Below are positions 42,625-45,621 of a stretch of 45,621 bases of DNA, one piece after another. The number at the start of each line of letters is the position of its first letter. The first letter of the stretch is position 1. The position numbers were made by a program, and so were the translations under genes. The notes beneath the pieces are model-generated. The model did no database searches. It was not told the DNA's origin and saw only the letters and a program-made list of their open reading frames with translations. The stretch comes from Chloroflexota bacterium (GTDB lineage Bacteria > Chloroflexota > Anaerolineae > Anaerolineales > UBA4823), in the NCBI GenBank assembly GCA_020349245.1, contig CP070764.1:2278383-2324003 (forward strand), in the 5' to 3' direction.

Positions 42625-43083
42625 ATGAGAGATATCATTCTTTGTCCAACTCGCGGGGGTGAAGGAAGCTTCCCTAACCAGGATCGGGCGATCGAGATTG
42701 CCAAAGAACGCGGTGCAGAGGTGCTATTCCTGTATATAACCAATGTTGAATTTTTGGGTTTAACTGCTGCTCCAAAATTGATCGATATCGAAGCTGAAAT
42801 GGATGAAATGGGGGAATTTATGTTGACGATGGCCCAGGAAAGAGCAGAGCGAGCCGGTATCAATGCATTGACCCTTGTGAAACGGGGTCATTTCCGCGTA
42901 GTATTAATTGAAGTGATCGAAGAATATGATATCGAAACTGTTGTCTTGGGGAGTTCTTCTGGCGATACTGGCGTGATTACCGCAGATTATCTCCACGAAT
43001 TAATGACCCATGTCAGCGGGAAGACCGGGGTTGAATTTATTATCGTCGATCAAGGGGAGATCATGAAGGTGATCAAACCCTGA
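42625..43083 (+). CDS. Universal stress protein (UspA family)
   Basis: This 152-residue protein has the UspA alpha/beta fold. The first strand is RDIILCPTRGGEGSFPNQDR. It has VKRGHFRVVLIEVIEEYDIE in the middle. The ATP-binding-type GSSSG in TVVLGSSSGDTGVI near the C-terminus may bind nucleotide. It follows the permease by 26 bases with AAAGG before the ATG, so the pair is one operon. Permease plus UspA is a recurring arrangement in which the stress protein may control transport; here this is inferred only. Confidence 0.88.
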   Translation: MRDIILCPTRGGEGSFPNQDRAIEIAKERGAEVLFLYITNVEFLGLTAAPKLIDIEAEMDEMGEFMLTMAQERAERAGINALTLVKRGHFRVVLIEVIEEYDIETVVLGSSSGDTGVITADYLHELMTHVSGKTGVEFIIVDQGEIMKVIKP

Positions 43084-43789
43084 AATCATCAAGGGATGTT
43101 TAGTTTTTAGACCTCAAAGGATGGGAATAGTTAATTGCCGATTACTTTTGAGAGGAGATCCATCAAAGGGGAAACTTCTTTAAATTAGCTGATATAAGCC
43201 AGCATTATTCAGCAGGATTTAAGCTTAGCCGGTGTCAGTTATTGAACTAAGCGCTTATTTGATCAAGTGGGGGATAATTGAGGCGGTGAACTTTTCAATT
43301 TTTGTAATTTTCGTGTTCAGGACCGGGATAGTATGCATAAGAGACAATAAAGGGCTGCTTAGAGAGAAGATTCCCTTGCGAGGTTACCTGGTCATGGGAA
43401 GATTTTAATTTTTCCTTGTAGGATTTCTGGTTCTGTCCAATTATGCTGGCTTATTTGTGAAAGGTTTACAGTTCAGATTTCTCTCTAGCGATGTGATCAA
43501 TATGTCGCCCTACCTGGCGCTTTTTTATCCAACATGATCTTCATCGATGGACTATTGCTTGGATACTGGTGCCCGAAGTTTTTCAAATTATCATATTCAC
43601 TGGGATCGACTTCGATGAAAGAACATATCAGAAAATCCATTCCTGCAGGTTGAATGTCGGGGTTGGTGATTGCTATGATCAGCACTTTGATCTTGTTCAC
43701 GTTGTTCATGGGATTGATCGAATGGGTGATATTAGAAAGCTACCTCCAGTTTTTCCTTTAAGGATATGATTCACCTGGAAAAGGTCCTT
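43084..43789. other. Gene-free stretch, possible gene remnant
   Basis: This stretch of about 700 bases has no convincing gene. A 70-codon minus-strand frame at 43497-43709 (ending SMKIMLDKKAPGRATY) has protein-like wording but no ribosome site or recognised family. It may be the remnant of a lost gene. The right end holds the ribosome site of the phosphatase gene. Confidence 0.4.
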
Positions 43790-44338
43790 ATGAGACATTT
43801 TTACTTGGTGCGGCATGCGCATTCCGATTGGAGTCCTGACGAAAATCGACCTTTGTCCGAAAAAGGTTTCAAGGAAGCAGCGAGAGTGGCCGATGTGCTG
43901 AGTGCCTATCCAATTACGCAAATCTATTCGAGTCCCTACCTGCGCGCTCGGCAAACAATACAACAGCTCGCTTCCAGGCTGAATATCCAAGTCCAAATTG
44001 AATCCGATCTACAGGAGCGTATTCTCAGCTGCAAAGCAGTAGATGATTTCTTGGATGCCATCCAACAAACCTGGGAGGATCCGTACTTTGCCCACCCGGG
44101 AGGGGAATCAAATCGTACTGCTCAAAACCGGGCCATAGGGGTTATAACTAAGATATTGGAAAGCGAGAGTGATGAACACATCGTGCTTTCAACTCATGGC
44201 AACCTGCTGGCGGTGTTGTTGCAAAAGTATGATCCCTCGATTGACTTCGCATTCTGGAGATCCTTGACTTTCCCTGATATTTATAAGTTATCTTTAGAAT
44301 CACCGGATAAGGGGATAATCGAAAAACTTTGGGACTGA
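43790..44338 (+). CDS. Histidine phosphatase family protein
   Basis: This 182-residue protein belongs to the phosphoglycerate-mutase-like histidine phosphatase branch. The catalytic His lies in FYLVRHAHSDWS (RHG-type, here RHA). Arg in SPYLRARQT and the second His in LSTHGNLLAVLL complete the phosphate pocket. Such enzymes dephosphorylate metabolites or phosphoproteins; the substrate is unknown. The ATG at 43790 has AAAAGGTCCTT upstream and leads directly into the first beta strand; an in-frame ATG at 43766 has weaker support. Confidence 0.9.
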   Translation: MRHFYLVRHAHSDWSPDENRPLSEKGFKEAARVADVLSAYPITQIYSSPYLRARQTIQQLASRLNIQVQIESDLQERILSCKAVDDFLDAIQQTWEDPYFAHPGGESNRTAQNRAIGVITKILESESDEHIVLSTHGNLLAVLLQKYDPSIDFAFWRSLTFPDIYKLSLESPDKGIIEKLWD

Positions 44339-44424
44339 TATCATCAATCACATTTGTCCCATAACGCCTGCTCCTGACTGTTTCCCCAGTCCTTTCACCC
44401 ACTCATTCCAAATGCTCTGCATGC

Positions 44425-44430
44425 TATAAT
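44425..44430 (+). promoter_or_regulatory. -10 box (TATAAT) before the ABC1-like gene
   Basis: A perfect TATAAT lies 6 bases before the GTG start at 44437. With the usual distance to the transcription start, the mRNA would begin at or near the start codon. The -35 is not evident. Confidence 0.5.
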
Positions 44431-44436
44431 CCTGCC

Positions 44437-45621
44437 GTGGACAGATCAAGGTACAGGCGAATTGTAATCTTCTTTGCAGGGGTGTTTCTGAATTTATTCG
44501 TCTGGGATATCTTCCTGAGAAGCATCGGGTTCAAGAAAGCTGCAAACCGCACAAGATCAGGTCGGCTGCAAAGCATTGCCCGGGGATACCATAATTTGGC
44601 AGTTGAGATGGGGGGTGTCTTGATCAAGGTGGGGCAATTCCTCTCCGCACGGGCTGACGTTCTCCCAGAAGAGATCACCGCTGAATTATCCGGATTGCAG
44701 GATGAAGTGCCTCCAGAAGATTTCAATGCCATCCGTCATCTAATCGAGACTGAACTCGGCGGTTCATTACCTGAAAGATTTGCAGAATTTGATGAAGTCC
44801 CCTTTGCTGCAGCCTCCTTGGGCCAGGTCCATCGGGCAAAATTGCTTGAAAATGATCTCGGCTGGGTGAAGGTGGTGGTTAAGGTCCAGCGTCCAGATAT
44901 CGAGAAGGTAATCGCGACAGACCTTGCTGCGCTGCGCACCGTCGGCAGCTGGGCAATGCGATATGAACCTATTCGCAAAAGGGCAGATGTACCTGCGCTG
45001 CTTGCAGAATTCTCTAGGATCCTGTACGAGGAGATTGACTATCTAGCTGAAGGGCGTAATGCGGAGGCATTCGCCAATAATTTTCAGGACTATCCTGGTG
45101 TGCGGATCCCAGGTGTTGTCTGGCAAGAGACGACCAGGAGAGTGCTGACCCTGGAAGATGTTTATGCGATCAAAATCACGGATTACCAGCAGATTAAAGA
45201 TGAGGGGATCAGCCTTGCTGAGGTCGCTGATCGGGTTTTCGATATCTATCTCTTCCAGATCTTTGAGAACGGATTTTTCCACGCCGATCCCCATCCTGGG
45301 AATTTATTTGTAGAATCAATTGGGTCGGATGAGAATAACCAGGTGTCCTGGAACTTGACATTTGTCGATTTCGGCATGGTTGGGCATGTTACCCCAGTTG
45401 CCAGGGGCGGGTTGCGAGAATTAGCGATCGGCCTGGCAACGAAGGACAGTGCAAGGATGGTCAAGTCGTACCAGATGCTGAACATGCTCCTGCCGGGGGC
45501 GGACTTGGATCTCATCGCGAAAGCGGAGGCGAAGGTATTCGAGCGTTTTTGGGGGAAATCGATGGAGGAGCTGCGCGAAATCCCCTTTGAAGAGATGCAC
45601 GAGTTTGCCAAGGAATTTCGT
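44437..45621 (+). CDS. ABC1/UbiB-like atypical kinase (partial at right edge)
   Basis: This open frame runs 395 codons to the window edge without a stop. It has a short N-terminal membrane helix (IVIFFAGVFLNLFVWDIFL) and the KxGQ-type motif LIKVGQFLSARADVLPEEI. Further along are the Ala-rich loop PFAAASLGQVHRAKL, the conserved VKVQRPDIEK with the catalytic Lys, and FFHADPHPGNLFV with the metal-binding residues. These mark the ABC1/AarF/UbiB family of atypical ATPases/kinases, linked in other organisms to quinone biosynthesis or lipid metabolism. The GTG at 44437 is the only start that keeps the helix complete. No Shine-Dalgarno is visible and TATAAT ends 6 bases upstream. Confidence 0.9.
   Translation, partial: MDRSRYRRIVIFFAGVFLNLFVWDIFLRSIGFKKAANRTRSGRLQSIARGYHNLAVEMGGVLIKVGQFLSARADVLPEEITAELSGLQDEVPPEDFNAIRHLIETELGGSLPERFAEFDEVPFAAASLGQVHRAKLLENDLGWVKVVVKVQRPDIEKVIATDLAALRTVGSWAMRYEPIRKRADVPALLAEFSRILYEEIDYLAEGRNAEAFANNFQDYPGVRIPGVVWQETTRRVLTLEDVYAIKITDYQQIKDEGISLAEVADRVFDIYLFQIFENGFFHADPHPGNLFVESIGSDENNQVSWNLTFVDFGMVGHVTPVARGGLRELAIGLATKDSARMVKSYQMLNMLLPGADLDLIAKAEAKVFERFWGKSMEELREIPFEEMHEFAKEFR

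Noticed and set aside
43497..43709. A 70-codon minus-strand frame with protein-like wording
   Set aside because: There is no ribosome site, no family and no upstream continuation. It is kept only as a possible remnant in the gap description.

Overview
The window looks like a chromosomal segment of a Chloroflexota bacterium, most likely from the Anaerolineae. This is an inference. It rests on the Thr/Pro-rich surface protein with a DNRLRE domain, a DnaB-DnaD-DnaC type helicase-loading cluster, HD-GYP signalling proteins, a DUF6326-type membrane protein and moderate GC content. No rRNA or taxonomic marker was available to test it. Gene starts mix good Shine-Dalgarno sites with a few genes whose start lies immediately after a TATAAT box.

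Left part (0-9.5 kb): a NarL-type two-component pair on the minus strand, then an accessory stretch. That stretch holds a metallo-beta-lactamase-fold hydrolase, a TPR lipoprotein, a lipoprotein trypsin-like/PDZ protease and a small basic coiled-coil protein. These are separated by relics: two copies of a tRNA-like gene with no anticodon arm, each beside a decayed tRNA-Ser, plus truncated pieces of two transposase families. The same relic module occurs twice, about 5.6 kb apart.

9.4-13.7 kb: two decaying membrane-protein genes (one frameshifted and cut by an IS end, one with an in-frame TAA), a YCII-like protein, an MDR oxidoreductase with a small DUF6326-like membrane protein, and an intact tRNA-Lys(CTT). 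Beside the tRNA-Lys are decayed copies of a tRNA 3' end and its terminator.

13.8-19.3 kb: a sugar-isomerase-like protein, a P1 (DmpA) peptidase and an HD-GYP response regulator form a plus-strand cluster. Facing them are a fused AraC/MGMT DNA-repair protein and an EamA transporter with overlapping genes.

19.6-28.4 kb is core machinery: a bifunctional-nuclease-domain protein, DnaB, a DnaD-domain protein, an unusual loader with two tandem DnaC-like AAA+ domains, a small zinc-ribbon protein, an isochorismatase-fold hydrolase, an SRPBCC protein, ribosomal protein S20 and ArgRS.

28.4-36.1 kb: a tight three-gene operon (predicted GTPase of the cyclic-2,3-diphosphoglycerate-synthetase type, a beta-class DNA methyltransferase, and a GHMP sugar kinase fused to a GalU-type nucleotidyltransferase). 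It is followed by an atypical winged-helix regulator on the opposite strand, a second EamA transporter, and the pentose-phosphate pair rpiA-rpe.

36.6-45.6 kb: a membrane HAMP/HD-GYP sensor, a surface DNRLRE protein, an SLC13/ArsB-like permease with an extracytoplasmic N-terminal domain paired with a UspA protein, a histidine phosphatase, and an ABC1/UbiB-like kinase running off the right edge.

No CRISPR array, complete mobile element or integrase was seen. The most unusual items are the duplicated anticodon-less tRNA-like genes, the double-AAA+ helicase loader and the sugar kinase/nucleotidyltransferase fusion.
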